Below are positions 28,014 to 36,391 of a DNA stretch of 64,000 nucleotides, one piece after another; within the stretch, counting starts at the first letter, position 1; each line of letters begins with the position of its first letter. The DNA is taken from assembly GCF_001650735.1 (NCBI RefSeq), contig NZ_LXVY01000002.1, forward strand, positions 114,030 to 178,029. Reading direction: 5' to 3'. This DNA comes from Sphingomonas sp. TDK1 (lineage in GTDB: Bacteria > Pseudomonadota > Alphaproteobacteria > Sphingomonadales > Sphingomonadaceae). The translations under genes were made by a program, and so were the position numbers. The notes below the pieces were generated by a model. The model saw nothing but the letters and a program-made list of their open reading frames with translations. It had not been told where the DNA came from and searched no databases.

Positions 28014-29192
28014 ATGCTGCGCGTCGTCGTCCTCTCCACGCTTTTTCCGGATGCATCACGTCCAAATTTCGGCATCTTCGTCGAACGGCAGACGCGGGCA
28101 CTCGCCGCGCGCGCCGGGGTGGACGTGCAGATCGTCGCGCCACGCGGCCTGCCCCCCTTCCCGCTTTCGCGTCACCCGCGCTATGCGCAGCTTGCCGCCC
28201 AGCCGGTCCGCGAGGCGTGGAACGGCCTCATTGTCCATCGTCCCCGCTTCCTCAACTTGCCGGGAACGGGCGGTCGCGCTCACGCGACCATGCTGGCCCA
28301 CGCACTCCGACCGACGCTGGCCGAGCTGCGCCGCACCTTCCCCTTCGACGTGATCAGCACGGAGTTCTTCTTTCCAGACGGCCCCGCCGCCATCGCCCTC
28401 GGCGAGACGTTCGGCGTGCCGGTCTCGATCAAGGCGCGCGGATCGGACATCCATCAATGGACCCGCCGCCCCGCCATCGCCCGGCAGATCGTCGCGGCAG
28501 GACAAGCGGCCGACGGCCTGCTGTCGGTCTCGCTTGCACTACGCGACGACATGATCGCGCTCGGCATGCCCGCAGACCGTATCCAGTGCATCGTAACCGG
28601 TGTCGACCTAACCCGCTTCGCCCCGCGTGACCGTATCGCAACCAAACATGCATTGGGGGTCGACGGCCCCCTCGTCGCGTCCATCGGCGCGCTGATCCCG
28701 CTCAAGGGACATGACCTGCTGATCGACGCGGTCGCCAGCCTGCCCGGCGTCCATCTCGCCATCGCCGGCCAAGGTCCGGAGCGCGAACGCCTCGCCGCAC
28801 GGATCAGCGCAAGGGGATGCTCAAGCCGCATCCGGCTGTGCGGCCCGCTGCCGCCGGACCAGATCGCCGAACTGCTCGCCGCGGCCGACGTGATGGCATT
28901 GGCCTCCTCCTCGGAAGGGCTGGCCAATGCCTGGCTCGAGGCGCTGGCCAGCGGCACGCCGATCGTGATCCCGGATATCGGCGGGGCACGCCAGGTGGTG
29001 ACGGGCGCCGACGCGGGCCGCATTGTGGACCGCACCCCCGCCGCGATCGCCGCGGGCATCGCGGACCTGCTCGCCGCGCCGCCCGCTGCGACGGCTGTCC
29101 GCGCGCACGCCGAACCCTTTACGTGGGCCGCCAATAGCGAACGATTGCATAACTTCCTGAATGGACTCGTCGCCGCGCATCGGGGAACCTGA
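28014..29192 (+). CDS. GT4-family glycosyltransferase
   Basis: 392 residues, two Rossmann domains. N-terminal acceptor domain begins LRVVVLSTLFPDASRPNFGIFVERQT, the usual opening for GT-B enzymes of this group (shown in full blocks: VVVLSTLFPD, NFGIFVERQT). C-terminal donor domain has SIGALIPLKGHDLLIDAV, LAIAGQGPERERL and the E-x7-E sugar-nucleotide motif SSEGLANAWLEALASGTPI. Retaining transfer from a nucleotide sugar is expected; target sugar unknown, perhaps exopolysaccharide or glycolipid. Not flanked by other polysaccharide genes. Confidence 0.9.
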   Translation: MLRVVVLSTLFPDASRPNFGIFVERQTRALAARAGVDVQIVAPRGLPPFPLSRHPRYAQLAAQPVREAWNGLIVHRPRFLNLPGTGGRAHATMLAHALRPTLAELRRTFPFDVISTEFFFPDGPAAIALGETFGVPVSIKARGSDIHQWTRRPAIARQIVAAGQAADGLLSVSLALRDDMIALGMPADRIQCIVTGVDLTRFAPRDRIATKHALGVDGPLVASIGALIPLKGHDLLIDAVASLPGVHLAIAGQGPERERLAARISARGCSSRIRLCGPLPPDQIAELLAAADVMALASSSEGLANAWLEALASGTPIVIPDIGGARQVVTGADAGRIVDRTPAAIAAGIADLLAAPPAATAVRAHAEPFTWAANSERLHNFLNGLVAAHRGT

Positions 29193-29241
29193 GCGAATAT
29201 GCAGGGGTTCGATAGCTGCCCGGGGAGGCAAGGAGTTCCAG

Positions 29242-29400
29242 ATGCAGAAGCCCAAACCGTACCGATCGCCCCGCCGACGCCCCTCGCATGCAACCTCGTT
29301 GCCACGCCATTTGCGCCGGGCTGCGCCGTCGCCCGCAGCGGCAGAAACCGAGTTTGAAATCGTCTTCGATTGGGAGTCCGAAGGGCCCACCCATCATTGA
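29242..29400 (+). CDS. possible small basic protein
   Basis: 52 residues. ATG preceded by AAGGAG at a good distance. The product (MQKPKPYRSPRRRPSHATS..., ending FEIVFDWESEGPTHH) is Arg/Pro-rich at the start and acidic at the end. Short and low complexity, so it may be a chance frame; the SD is the main support. Confidence 0.4.
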   Translation: MQKPKPYRSPRRRPSHATSLPRHLRRAAPSPAAAETEFEIVFDWESEGPTHH

Positions 29401-29474
29401 GCGCGCTGCCTTAAGTTGACAGCATGACTCGCTTGGCGGAAGCTGATCGCTTCACCCATGGAGGGAGGTGCGGC

Positions 29475-30041
29475 ATGGCCGGCAAGAAAGAGAAGAAGGC
29501 GAAGAAGGGCGACAAGAAGTCTTCCCTGCTGCCGAAGGTGATCGACGGCATCAAATTGCCCAAGGACACCCGTCGCCAGCTCAGCAACCTCGCCAAGCAT
29601 CCGGTGATCGCGGACCTGATCGCCTCCGGCCTGGTCGCGCTGGCGCAGCGGATCAAGGGCGGCGACGCCAAGGCCGTGGCCGAACCCGCCCCGCCGCCCC
29701 AACCCGTGGCCGAGACGAGCACCGCCCCGGCTCCGGAGACAACGTCGGAAGCCACGCCAGCGCCCGCCGCCGCGCCCGCCGTCAAGCGCATCCGCAAATC
29801 TGCGGCAGCCTCCGCGGAAGCCCCTGCGCCGGCCGAGCCCCTTGCCAAGCCCGCGACGACACGCCGCACGCGGAAGCCCGCCACCCCCGTCGCGAAGCCT
29901 GCAGCGGCGACCACCGAAAAGGGTACGGACACCGCGAGCCCGAAGCCCGTCAAGGCGCCCCCGCCTCGTCGGACGCGCAAGGCGAGCGACACGAGCGCCA
30001 AGCCGCGCACCCGCCGCACGCAGCCCAAGACGGAGAGCTGA
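29475..30041 (+). CDS. Lys/Ala/Pro-rich basic protein
   Basis: 188 residues. GAGGGAGG ribosome binding site before the ATG. A Lys-rich start (MAGKKEKKAKKGDKKSSLL) leads to a short helical module (IKLPKDTRRQLSNLAKHPVI, ADLIASGLVALAQRIKGGD), then about 120 residues of Ala/Pro/Lys/Thr low complexity with RRTRK repeats. Resembles bacterial histone H1-like proteins in its tail. DNA binding is an inference from composition only. Confidence 0.7.
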   Translation: MAGKKEKKAKKGDKKSSLLPKVIDGIKLPKDTRRQLSNLAKHPVIADLIASGLVALAQRIKGGDAKAVAEPAPPPQPVAETSTAPAPETTSEATPAPAAAPAVKRIRKSAAASAEAPAPAEPLAKPATTRRTRKPATPVAKPAAATTEKGTDTASPKPVKAPPPRRTRKASDTSAKPRTRRTQPKTES

Positions 30042-30155
30042 CCGCCTGCGATCCTGTCCGTCGGGATAGGGGGACGCGATGCACACGACACACGCGGCCG
30101 AGGCGCATCAACCCGAAGTGCATCCGCCCTTCACGGATGCGGCGACGATTCCGCG

Positions 30156-30833
30156 CTAGAGCAGCGCGAGGAATCGCGCCCCCGCCTCGAAATCCGCGCG
30201 CCGCGCTTCCCGGGCACGGGTAGCGAGTTCGTCTTCGCCCCATTGCTCGGCCTGCCAATCCTCGTCGAGCTGGACAGCGCGCCACACCGTGTCGCGATCG
30301 GCCGCGCCTTCGAGCAGCGCCAGCGCCGCCACCAGCGAGCCGCTGATCGTCACCAGCGGGTTCAGCGCCGCCAGCCGGAACGGATCGAGCGCTGCAACCA
30401 CCTCGTTCAGCCGGGCGATCGTCGCCGCGGGCTGGGGGCGGTGCATGATCCCGGCCGTCGTCTCGAAATGCACGTCGTAGCGCGCGCGCGCCCAGTCGAG
30501 CAGCGGGTCCCACTGCTCGGCCTGGCGCTCCACCAGCGGTTCCGGCAGCTCGGCGCGGTAACAGAGCAGGTCGCTTTCGCCATAGCGGGCCAAGTCCGCC
30601 GCGAAGGGCGCGGGGTTGGGCGCGATCTGGTCGATCGCGGCGTTGGCGAGCCCGGTCAGCGGCATCGCGCGCGGATCGAGTTCCTCGCCGACGCCGCGCC
30701 ATTCCTCGGCCACCGCTTCGGCCAGCTGCGGTGTCGGCAGTGCAAGGGCGGTGCGGGCGGGGGTCCGGACGGGGCGACCGTCGAGTTCGATGCCGCCATC
30801 GACGATGGCAACGGTCTTCCAGAATCGTTTCAT
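30156..30833 (-). CDS. ATP12-family F1-ATPase assembly chaperone
   Basis: 225 residues. ATP12 helps assemble the alpha subunit of F1 and is found in alphaproteobacteria and mitochondria. Family blocks: RFWKTV, DGGIELDGRPVRTPARTAL, LAEAVAEEWRGVGEELDPRAMPLT, ESDLLCYRAELPEPLVERQ, WDPLLDWARARY (longer runs are shown in part) and the C-terminal DEDWQAEQWGEDELA. Its ATG overlaps the stop of the small membrane protein upstream (TCAT on the plus strand). The F0 operon is at 58.1-60.5 kb in the same window. Confidence 0.93.
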   Translation of the reverse strand: MKRFWKTVAIVDGGIELDGRPVRTPARTALALPTPQLAEAVAEEWRGVGEELDPRAMPLTGLANAAIDQIAPNPAPFAADLARYGESDLLCYRAELPEPLVERQAEQWDPLLDWARARYDVHFETTAGIMHRPQPAATIARLNEVVAALDPFRLAALNPLVTISGSLVAALALLEGAADRDTVWRAVQLDEDWQAEQWGEDELATRAREARRADFEAGARFLALL

Positions 30834-31051
30834 GCTTCGGGGGGTGTCCTCCAGCGGCGGGCGAGCATCTTGGGGATCGCCGCCATGACCCAGAACGAGG
30901 CGAGCATCAGCGCGATACCCAGCATGGTCAGTTCGGTGGTGGTGGCCCGGCCCAGGATGAGCAGCGCCAGCACCGCGCCCGCCACCCCGACGCAGTTTGC
31001 CCCCATCATCAGGAAGTAGCGGTTGCGCGCAATGCGATCGGCTTCGGTCAC
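30830..31051 (-). CDS. small two-helix membrane protein
   Basis: 73 residues from a GTG (VTEADRIARNRYFLMMG) preceded by GGAGG; a GTG 15 bases upstream overlapping the HAD gene's stop (GTGA) also has GGAGG and is equally possible. Two hydrophobic helices: MMGANCVGVAGAVLALLIL and LGIALMLASFWVMAAI. It is the middle gene of a HAD - membrane protein - ATP12 operon with overlapping ends. Function unknown. Confidence 0.75.
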   Translation of the reverse strand: MTEADRIARNRYFLMMGANCVGVAGAVLALLILGRATTTELTMLGIALMLASFWVMAAIPKMLARRWRTPPEA

Positions 31052-31062
31052 GATGCCTCCAG

Positions 31063-31722
31063 TCACAGGGCCTCCAGATGCACCGGAATTGCCGACGCAT
31101 GCTCCACGACCCGCACCGCGCCGGCCGCATGCAGATCATGGGGCGTGTGGTAGCCCCATGCAACACCCAGAGGATGCGCATCGGCGGCGACCGCCATCGC
31201 CATGTCGAAGCTGGTGTCGCCGATCATGACCGTCGTCGCCGCGCTCGCACCCGCCTCGGCGATGGCGGTCTGGATCATCGAGGGATGCGGCTTGGAGGGG
31301 TGGCGGTCGGCGGTCTGCAGCGTGATGAAGCGCTGGCGCAGGCCATGCGCCTCCAGCACCCGGATCAGCCCGCGATCCGACTTGCCGGTAGCGACACCGA
31401 GCAGCCAGCCATTTGCATCCAGCGTCTCGATCGCCTCGCGGATACCGTCATAGAGCGGCTCGTCCTCGATATGGCCCGAGGTACGCAGCGTGAAATAGGC
31501 GCGCTTATATTCCTCGGCGAGGTGGCGGTGGAGGTCGTCCTCGGCCTCCGGCAGCAGCTGGGCGATCGCCTCGACCAGGCTGAGGCCGACGATCCGGCGG
31601 ATCGCCGCGCGGGTCGGCGGATCGAGCTTCTGGCCGATAAAACAATGTTCCATGGCGAGGCAGATGCTCGCCTGGCTATCGACCAGCGTGCCGTCGCAAT
31701 CGAAGAGTGCCAAGCGGTTCAT
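31063..31722 (-). CDS. HAD-IA hydrolase, phosphoglycolate-phosphatase-like
   Basis: 219 residues. Motif I FDCDGTLVDS (nucleophile Asp8, Asp10), a helical cap domain, motif II VATGKSD, motif III region RHPSKPHP (Lys), motif IV IGDTSFDMAMA. All HAD catalytic residues are present. Resembles Gph/pyrophosphatase PpaX-type enzymes; substrate not determined. It opens an operon with the small membrane protein and ATP12. Confidence 0.92.
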   Translation of the reverse strand: MNRLALFDCDGTLVDSQASICLAMEHCFIGQKLDPPTRAAIRRIVGLSLVEAIAQLLPEAEDDLHRHLAEEYKRAYFTLRTSGHIEDEPLYDGIREAIETLDANGWLLGVATGKSDRGLIRVLEAHGLRQRFITLQTADRHPSKPHPSMIQTAIAEAGASAATTVMIGDTSFDMAMAVAADAHPLGVAWGYHTPHDLHAAGAVRVVEHASAIPVHLEAL

Positions 31723-31733
31723 GGCTGCCTAAT

Positions 31734-31850
31734 CCCCCCTCCTGCATGCGGGAGGGGACGGAAGGGTGCGTGCTGGAAGCGCGTTGTTCCGATGCGGAGG
31801 GAGCCTCCACGACTCCCCCGCCCCTGGCCCCTCCCGCAAGCGGGAGGGGG
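31734..31850. repeat. paired palindromic repeat between HAD and pseudouridine synthase genes
   Basis: Left hairpin CCCCTCCTGCATGCGGGAGG at about 31736-31756 and right perfect 10-bp hairpin CCCCTCCCGC-AA-GCGGGAGGGG at 31828-31849, about 70 bases apart. Architecture matches the 47.4-kb repeat (GCAAGCGGG core). Confidence 0.75.
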
Positions 31851-31862
31851 ACTTCAGGGACA

Positions 31863-32969
31863 TCACTTCTTCGCGCCCCGACCCCGCCGTTCGCCGCGGC
31901 GTTCCTTGCGATAGGCCTTGGCGTGCGCCTTGGCCTTCTGCTTGAGCAGTTCCTTGCTCATCGGCGGGGGACCGTCGTCGATCTCCAGCGCATTGCCCAC
32001 CGCCAGATCGAAGCCCAGCGTGTGCATCGATTCCGCGAAATGGTGCGGCAGCTCGGCGCGCACGTCGATCCGGCCGCCATCGGGATGGTCGATGCGGATG
32101 CGGCGTGCGTGCAGGTGCATCTTGCGGCTGATCCCGCCGGTAAGGAACGCCTCCTGCAACCCGTATTTCCCGTCGCCGACGATCGGGTGGCCGATCGCCG
32201 CCATGTGGACGCGCAGCTGGTGGGTGCGGCCAGTGAAGGGCTGGAGCTCGACCCAGGCGCAGCGATTGCCGGCCATTTCGATCACCCGGTAGCGGGTGCG
32301 GGCGGGCTGGCCCTCTTCCATGTCCACCTGCATCTTTTCGCCGCCGGTGCCCGGCTGCTTGCCGATCGGCAGCTCGATGAAGCCGTCTTCGATCTCCGGC
32401 ACGCCCATCACCAGCGCCCAGTAGATTTTCCGCGCGGTGCGGCTGGAGAAGCTCTTGGAGAAGAAGGCCGCCGCGCGCGCGGACCGCGCGATCAACAGCG
32501 CGCCCGAGGTATCCTTGTCGAGCCGGTGGACCAGCTTGGGGCGGCCTTCCGCCTCGAACTGCAGCGCGTCGAGCAGGCCGTCGACATGCTCGAAGGTCTT
32601 GGTGCCGCCCTGCGTCGCGAGGCCGGGCGGCTTGTTGAGCACGATCGCCTGGGCATCGCGGTGGATGACCATGGACTGCGCCAGCTCGGTCTGCTCGGCG
32701 CTGAGCGGCGGGCGGTTCGACTTGGGTCGGGCCGCGGCGGCGGGCTTGGCAGGCTCGGCCGGGGGTACGCGGATCTGCTGGCCCGCGGCGATGCGGTCGC
32801 CCGGCGTAGCACGCGCGCCGTCGACGCGGAGCTGGCCGGTCCGCGCCCAGCGCGAGACGAGGTTGAAGCTGACGTCGGGCAGATGCCGCTTGAACCAGCG
32901 GTCGAGCCGGATGCCGTCATCGTCATAGCCGACGACGAACTGGCGGACGCCGTCCTCGCTGCCGCTCAT
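31863..32969 (-). CDS. RluC/RluD-family 23S rRNA pseudouridine synthase
   Basis: 368 residues. N-terminal S4 RNA-binding domain (RLDRWFKRHLPDVSFNLVSR), an Ala/Pro linker, then the catalytic domain with VLNKPPGLATQGG and HRLDKDTSG, where Asp151 is the catalytic residue, followed by GRTHQLRVHMA. A basic C-terminal tail of about 45 residues (AKAHAKAYRKERRGERRG) is unusual and may bind RNA. Its ATG overlaps the crcB end of the preceding gene by four bases. Target uridines probably 955/2504/2580 type, inferred. Confidence 0.93.
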   Translation of the reverse strand: MSGSEDGVRQFVVGYDDDGIRLDRWFKRHLPDVSFNLVSRWARTGQLRVDGARATPGDRIAAGQQIRVPPAEPAKPAAAARPKSNRPPLSAEQTELAQSMVIHRDAQAIVLNKPPGLATQGGTKTFEHVDGLLDALQFEAEGRPKLVHRLDKDTSGALLIARSARAAAFFSKSFSSRTARKIYWALVMGVPEIEDGFIELPIGKQPGTGGEKMQVDMEEGQPARTRYRVIEMAGNRCAWVELQPFTGRTHQLRVHMAAIGHPIVGDGKYGLQEAFLTGGISRKMHLHARRIRIDHPDGGRIDVRAELPHHFAESMHTLGFDLAVGNALEIDDGPPPMSKELLKQKAKAHAKAYRKERRGERRGRGAKK

Positions 32970-33346
32970 GCCGTCACCGCCCGGGCCAGCGTCATGCCGA
33001 TGGCGACCGCGCCGATCGCGCCGATCACCGAGGCGAGGACATAGCCCAGCGCCGTCAGCACGTCGCCGCGCTCGATCATCGCGAAAGTTTCAAGCGAGAA
33101 GGACGAGAAGGTGGTGAAGCCACCGAGCACGCCGACGCCGAGCAGCAACCGCGCCTGCTCGGCATTCTGGCCGAAGCGGATCAGGCTGGCGCCAAGCAGC
33201 CCCATCAGGAAGCCGCCGACGATGTTGACGGCAAGGGTCCCCCAGGGGAAGGCCGGGCCGAGCAGAGCGACGCCGGCGCGACCAACGCCGTAGCGGGCCG
33301 CGGAGCCGATGGCCCCGCCGAGCATCACGAGAAAAAGATTGGGCAT
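32966..33346 (-). CDS. crcB: CrcB/Fluc fluoride channel
   Basis: 126 residues, four membrane helices. Signature GGAIGSAARYGVGR at the start, PWGTLAVNIVGGFLMG with the conserved Asn, and GVLGGFTTFSSFSLE, the fluoride-pore motif with paired Phe and the TTFSSF box. Exports fluoride as a dual-topology dimer. I looked for a fluoride riboswitch upstream and did not find its pattern. Coupled to the downstream pseudouridine synthase gene. Confidence 0.96.
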   Translation of the reverse strand: MPNLFLVMLGGAIGSAARYGVGRAGVALLGPAFPWGTLAVNIVGGFLMGLLGASLIRFGQNAEQARLLLGVGVLGGFTTFSSFSLETFAMIERGDVLTALGYVLASVIGAIGAVAIGMTLARAVTA

Positions 33347-33887
33347 GCTGTGCCCCTAGCGCGAATCGGGCGAAAGGGGAAGTTTCGGGGTGGGCGGTTG
33401 TCGGCGGGCCCCAAACAGCCCCTGCGTCGGCGGGCAGTCACGGGCCCATGTCCACAAAGGTCGCGCATTTGCGCAGTCTGCCAAGGCGTACATCGGGACT
33501 GGCGGGCGAGCCAAGTTGCCAAGGTTCACACGCGCGAACGCGTTTGCGGCGGCCTGTCGCACGCGGATGAACTAGCCAGACCGTATCAAAGAACAGGCTT
33601 CGCATGGCGAGCGATCAATCGGTAGGCACCGCGAAGGATGGTGTGTGTGTACGGTCCTGACTGTCGCGTCGGTAAGAGCTGCATGCTCCCGCTGTGCATG
33701 TTTGGAATTGGTGAGAAGCGGTGAGGCGGATTTCAGGATGAGGCAGGCTATGGCTGCCGTCCGAAGTCGATGGTGTTTCAGGAACGAAAATTCGGTTCCC
33801 GAAACTCACCGCTAGATCGACTACCGTCGATCAGTCGGCCAAAGATGGGTGTTGGCTTGGTGCCGGGGCGTCTCGTACCGTGACGGC
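33347..33887. other. 541-base gap before the AraC gene, with palindromic sites
   Basis: The open frames here have shadow-like composition and no gene is supported. An imperfect palindrome GGAACGAAAATTCGGTTCC lies at 33781-33799 (five outer pairs intact), and ATCGACTACCGTCGAT follows at about 33815. Both lie within 110 bases of the AraC start and could be its own operators. Confidence 0.4.
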
Positions 33888-34985
33888 ATGAACATTGGCC
33901 AACTTGACGCCGCGATCCGGGCAGGTGCTGTCAGCACGATCCTCCTGCTGGCATGGCTCCTGGTCAGCGCGCGTCACCGGGTTGGCTCGCCTGCGGCACT
34001 ATTTGCACCTTTGGCGCTCTGCCTCTCTGGCTTTGTCCTCGGCAATACGCCGATCGCCGCGCTGGCCCCCGCCGGAATCGCCGGTGCCATCGCTCACACG
34101 GTGAGTGGTTTCGCGGTGGCCTTCCTGTGGTGGTTTTGCCTGTCGTGCTTCGATAGCCGGTTCAGACTGCGAGGCGCCGTGCTGCGCGTCGGTTTAGCCT
34201 GGATCGCCATCGCCGCAGCGGATCGCGGGCTGCTCGGCGATACCCTTGCGGGCAAAGGGCTATCGTTGCTGCTGGTCCCTCTAGGCTTCGCGATCGTCGC
34301 CCATATGGTCTGGCGCCTGCTGGCCGAACGTCAGGGCGACCTGATCCAGCGCCGTCACGACGCCCGGATCATGGTCGCGGTTCTGCTCGGCGGAATGCTT
34401 TTCATCGACCTAGCGGCCGATGCGTTGTTCGGCTTCGCATGGCGTCCGCTCGCGTTCGCCATGACGCAGAACGCGATGGTGCTCGCCTTCGGCCTCTGGC
34501 TGGCCGGCCGGCTGCTGACCGTGCGTGTCGATGTGCTGACCTTCGGTGTCATCGCGAACCCGCCGCTGCTGGCGGGACCAACACCGCAGTCCGGCCCCCG
34601 ACCTGATGGCGCGCTGTATCGTCGACTGTCTGGCCTGATGGAAACCGAGCGCGTGTTCCTCGATCCCGAACTGACCTTCTCCACCTTTGTCGAGCGCATG
34701 GGCGCGCCGGAGCGCGCTGTGCGGACGCTCATCAATCACGAGCTGGGCTATGATCATTTCCGTACGTTCCTGAACCACTACCGGGTCGCGGAGGCACGTC
34801 GGTTGCTGGGCGATCGAAATTGCGAGGACAAGCTCATCACCGTCGCGCTGGACAGCGGCTTTGCTTCGCTTGCCAGCTTCAACCGCGCCTTCAGGGCGAT
34901 CGAAGGGCGCACCCCCAGCGACTACCGAACCGCCGTGCGTCAGGGCGAAGCAAACGACACGCACTTGACGAAAGCCGGGTTTTGA
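33888..34985 (+). CDS. AraC-family regulator with membrane-embedded N-terminal domain
   Basis: 365 residues from ATG at MNIGQLDAAIR; a frame-extending start 39 bases upstream was rejected. Seven or so hydrophobic segments occupy the first 220 residues (for example AVSTILLLAWLLVSA, PLALCLSGFVLGN, MVAVLLGGMLFIDLAAD). The C-terminal AraC DNA-binding domain spans about residues 255-350, with LTFSTFVERMGAPERAVRTL and the second HTH ITVALDSGFASLASFNRAFR followed by EGRTPSDYR. A regulator reading a membrane or periplasmic signal directly. A CPBP protease gene follows 82 bases later. Confidence 0.92.
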   Translation: MNIGQLDAAIRAGAVSTILLLAWLLVSARHRVGSPAALFAPLALCLSGFVLGNTPIAALAPAGIAGAIAHTVSGFAVAFLWWFCLSCFDSRFRLRGAVLRVGLAWIAIAAADRGLLGDTLAGKGLSLLLVPLGFAIVAHMVWRLLAERQGDLIQRRHDARIMVAVLLGGMLFIDLAADALFGFAWRPLAFAMTQNAMVLAFGLWLAGRLLTVRVDVLTFGVIANPPLLAGPTPQSGPRPDGALYRRLSGLMETERVFLDPELTFSTFVERMGAPERAVRTLINHELGYDHFRTFLNHYRVAEARRLLGDRNCEDKLITVALDSGFASLASFNRAFRAIEGRTPSDYRTAVRQGEANDTHLTKAGF

Positions 34986-35067
34986 GGAGCGAAATGCCGG
35001 GTTTTGAGAGGGCAAACCGTTGTCCCGCGGGTAGCACGCTCTCGCTACATGGGTTGAAGGTGGGTGT

Positions 35068-35781
35068 GTGAACGGTTTGATCGGTTTGGGCGGAACACTG
35101 GTTCTGTTCGTCGTCCTGGGGGCGGTGATCGGATTTAGCGATCGGAAACGCTTCTCTCCGCGCTGGCTGCTGATCGCGGCGCTGCTGGTGGCGATCAACG
35201 ATGCGCTTCTTACCCGCGCCTACGGATTGCTGCCCGATCTGATCGGTGGAGAGTGGAACTGGCAAGGCAAGCTGCTAGCGTTAGCCGCCACCCTCGCCAT
35301 TGCCGCGTCACCGGCATTCGGGTTTCGTCGTGTCGGTCTAACGATCGCACAGGAACCGGGAAGCGTGAGGGCCGCGTTGCCGGTCGCAATACTCTACTGC
35401 GCTTTCTTCGTCGTGATCGCAGTGGCCTTTCCGGACGGCCCATCGCGTGGGGAGGAAATGGCTTTCCAATTGACCATGCCGGGTCTGGAAGAGGAACCCT
35501 TCTACCGGGGCGTCCTCCTGTTCGCGCTCGATCAGGCGTTCACCGGCAGGAAGCGGTTTTTCGGGGTCGATTGGGGCTGGGGTTCCGTGCTGTCATGCTT
35601 CCTGTTCGGCATGGCGCATGCCTTCGGCTTCTCACACGGCAGCTTCTCCTTCGACCTTATGACAATGGCGCTGACGGCAGTTCCATCATTCATCGCCGTC
35701 TGGCTGCGCCTGCGGACAGGGAGCCTGCTTCTGCCGGTCCTGCTGCACAATTTCGGCAACTCATTTTCGCTACTGGCGTAG
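35068..35781 (+). CDS. CPBP-family intramembrane metalloprotease
   Basis: 237 residues, GTG start after GGGTTGAAGGTGG. Six to seven hydrophobic helices. CPBP (Abi, CAAX-protease-like) motifs: LEEEPFYRG (EE-x3-R), FGMAHAFGF with the catalytic His, and LLHNFGNSF with the second metal His. All three catalytic blocks are present. Members process prenylated proteins in eukaryotes; bacterial substrates are mostly unknown. Position right after the membrane-sensor AraC gene suggests co-regulation. Confidence 0.92.
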   Translation: MNGLIGLGGTLVLFVVLGAVIGFSDRKRFSPRWLLIAALLVAINDALLTRAYGLLPDLIGGEWNWQGKLLALAATLAIAASPAFGFRRVGLTIAQEPGSVRAALPVAILYCAFFVVIAVAFPDGPSRGEEMAFQLTMPGLEEEPFYRGVLLFALDQAFTGRKRFFGVDWGWGSVLSCFLFGMAHAFGFSHGSFSFDLMTMALTAVPSFIAVWLRLRTGSLLLPVLLHNFGNSFSLLA

Positions 35782-36064
35782 CAGCGACGTCCCGATCAGG
35801 AATCTTTTTCGGGATCGGCGCCCCGGCGTTCGGTCGGCAAGTCGTTCAGCCCATGCGCTTTCCCGAAAAAGGCGCTTCGGATTCCCATTCCCCGAAATAG
35901 CACGCCGGGGAGGAGAAATCGGGACAGCACCCGCTCAACGATCGGCATCTTTTGGGATTGCGGGTCGACGATCCGAACGGCCGAGACGGGCGTGAGCCGC
36001 TATGGTGCCCCTTCCTCCACCAGCGCTGTGGCGCGCGCATAGCGCGTGCGCGAACTGATGACCC

Positions 36065-36082
36065 GTGCTATCTTGATAACAC
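36065..36082. promoter_or_regulatory. 18-bp near-palindromic operator candidate
   Basis: GTGCTATC, TT, GATAACAC: every pair matches except one. It ends 27 bases before the ATG of the small membrane gene. The rest of 35782-36064 holds no supported gene. Confidence 0.5.
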
Positions 36083-36108
36083 ACCTCCGCCGCCCCATAT
36101 CCCCATCC

Positions 36109-36336
36109 ATGTTCAACGCACTCTCGCTGCTGATCGGGCTGGTGGCGCTGCCCTTTGCGCTGGTGGGGATCATCCCGCTTCCCTTCGTGCCGCTGATCAA
36201 CTGGATTGCCTTTCCGATCGCGGTCACTGGCACGGTCGTCGGGATGCTTTCGCGGGGAACCGCGGGGCGGAACCTCAACCTGCTGATCCTCATCATCAGC
36301 GGGGTGCGGCTGATGCTCACCGGCGGCTTCATCTAG
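36109..36336 (+). CDS. small membrane protein
   Basis: 75 residues, MFNALSLLIGLVALPFALVG with further hydrophobic segments IPLPFVPLINWIAFPIAVTG and NLLILIISGVRLMLTGGF. Two or three membrane helices and almost no soluble part. There is no Shine-Dalgarno sequence before this ATG; a frame-extending ATG at 36046 is less likely because it would cover the operator-like palindrome. No family recognised. Confidence 0.7.
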   Translation: MFNALSLLIGLVALPFALVGIIPLPFVPLINWIAFPIAVTGTVVGMLSRGTAGRNLNLLILIISGVRLMLTGGFI

Positions 36337-36341
36337 GCGAC

Positions 36342-36370
36342 AAAAAAGGGGCCCGGCGAACCGGACCCCT
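36342..36370 (-). terminator. intrinsic terminator of the glycine-zipper gene
   Basis: AGGGGCCCGG pairs with CCGGACCCCT across loop CGAA with one mismatch. On the minus strand it is followed by TTTTTTG. It serves the 36392 gene and probably also faces the small membrane gene. Confidence 0.9.
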
Positions 36371-36391
36371 CTTCGTGCAAGCCATGCCGGC

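Noticed and set aside
33347..33500. Fluoride riboswitch before crcB
   Set aside because: The conserved pseudoknot sequences of that riboswitch are not present.
33347..33887. Several 60-90 residue frames in the crcB-AraC gap
   Set aside because: Three frames on both strands are open at once with Arg/Pro/Ala bias and no ribosome binding site, so none is supported.
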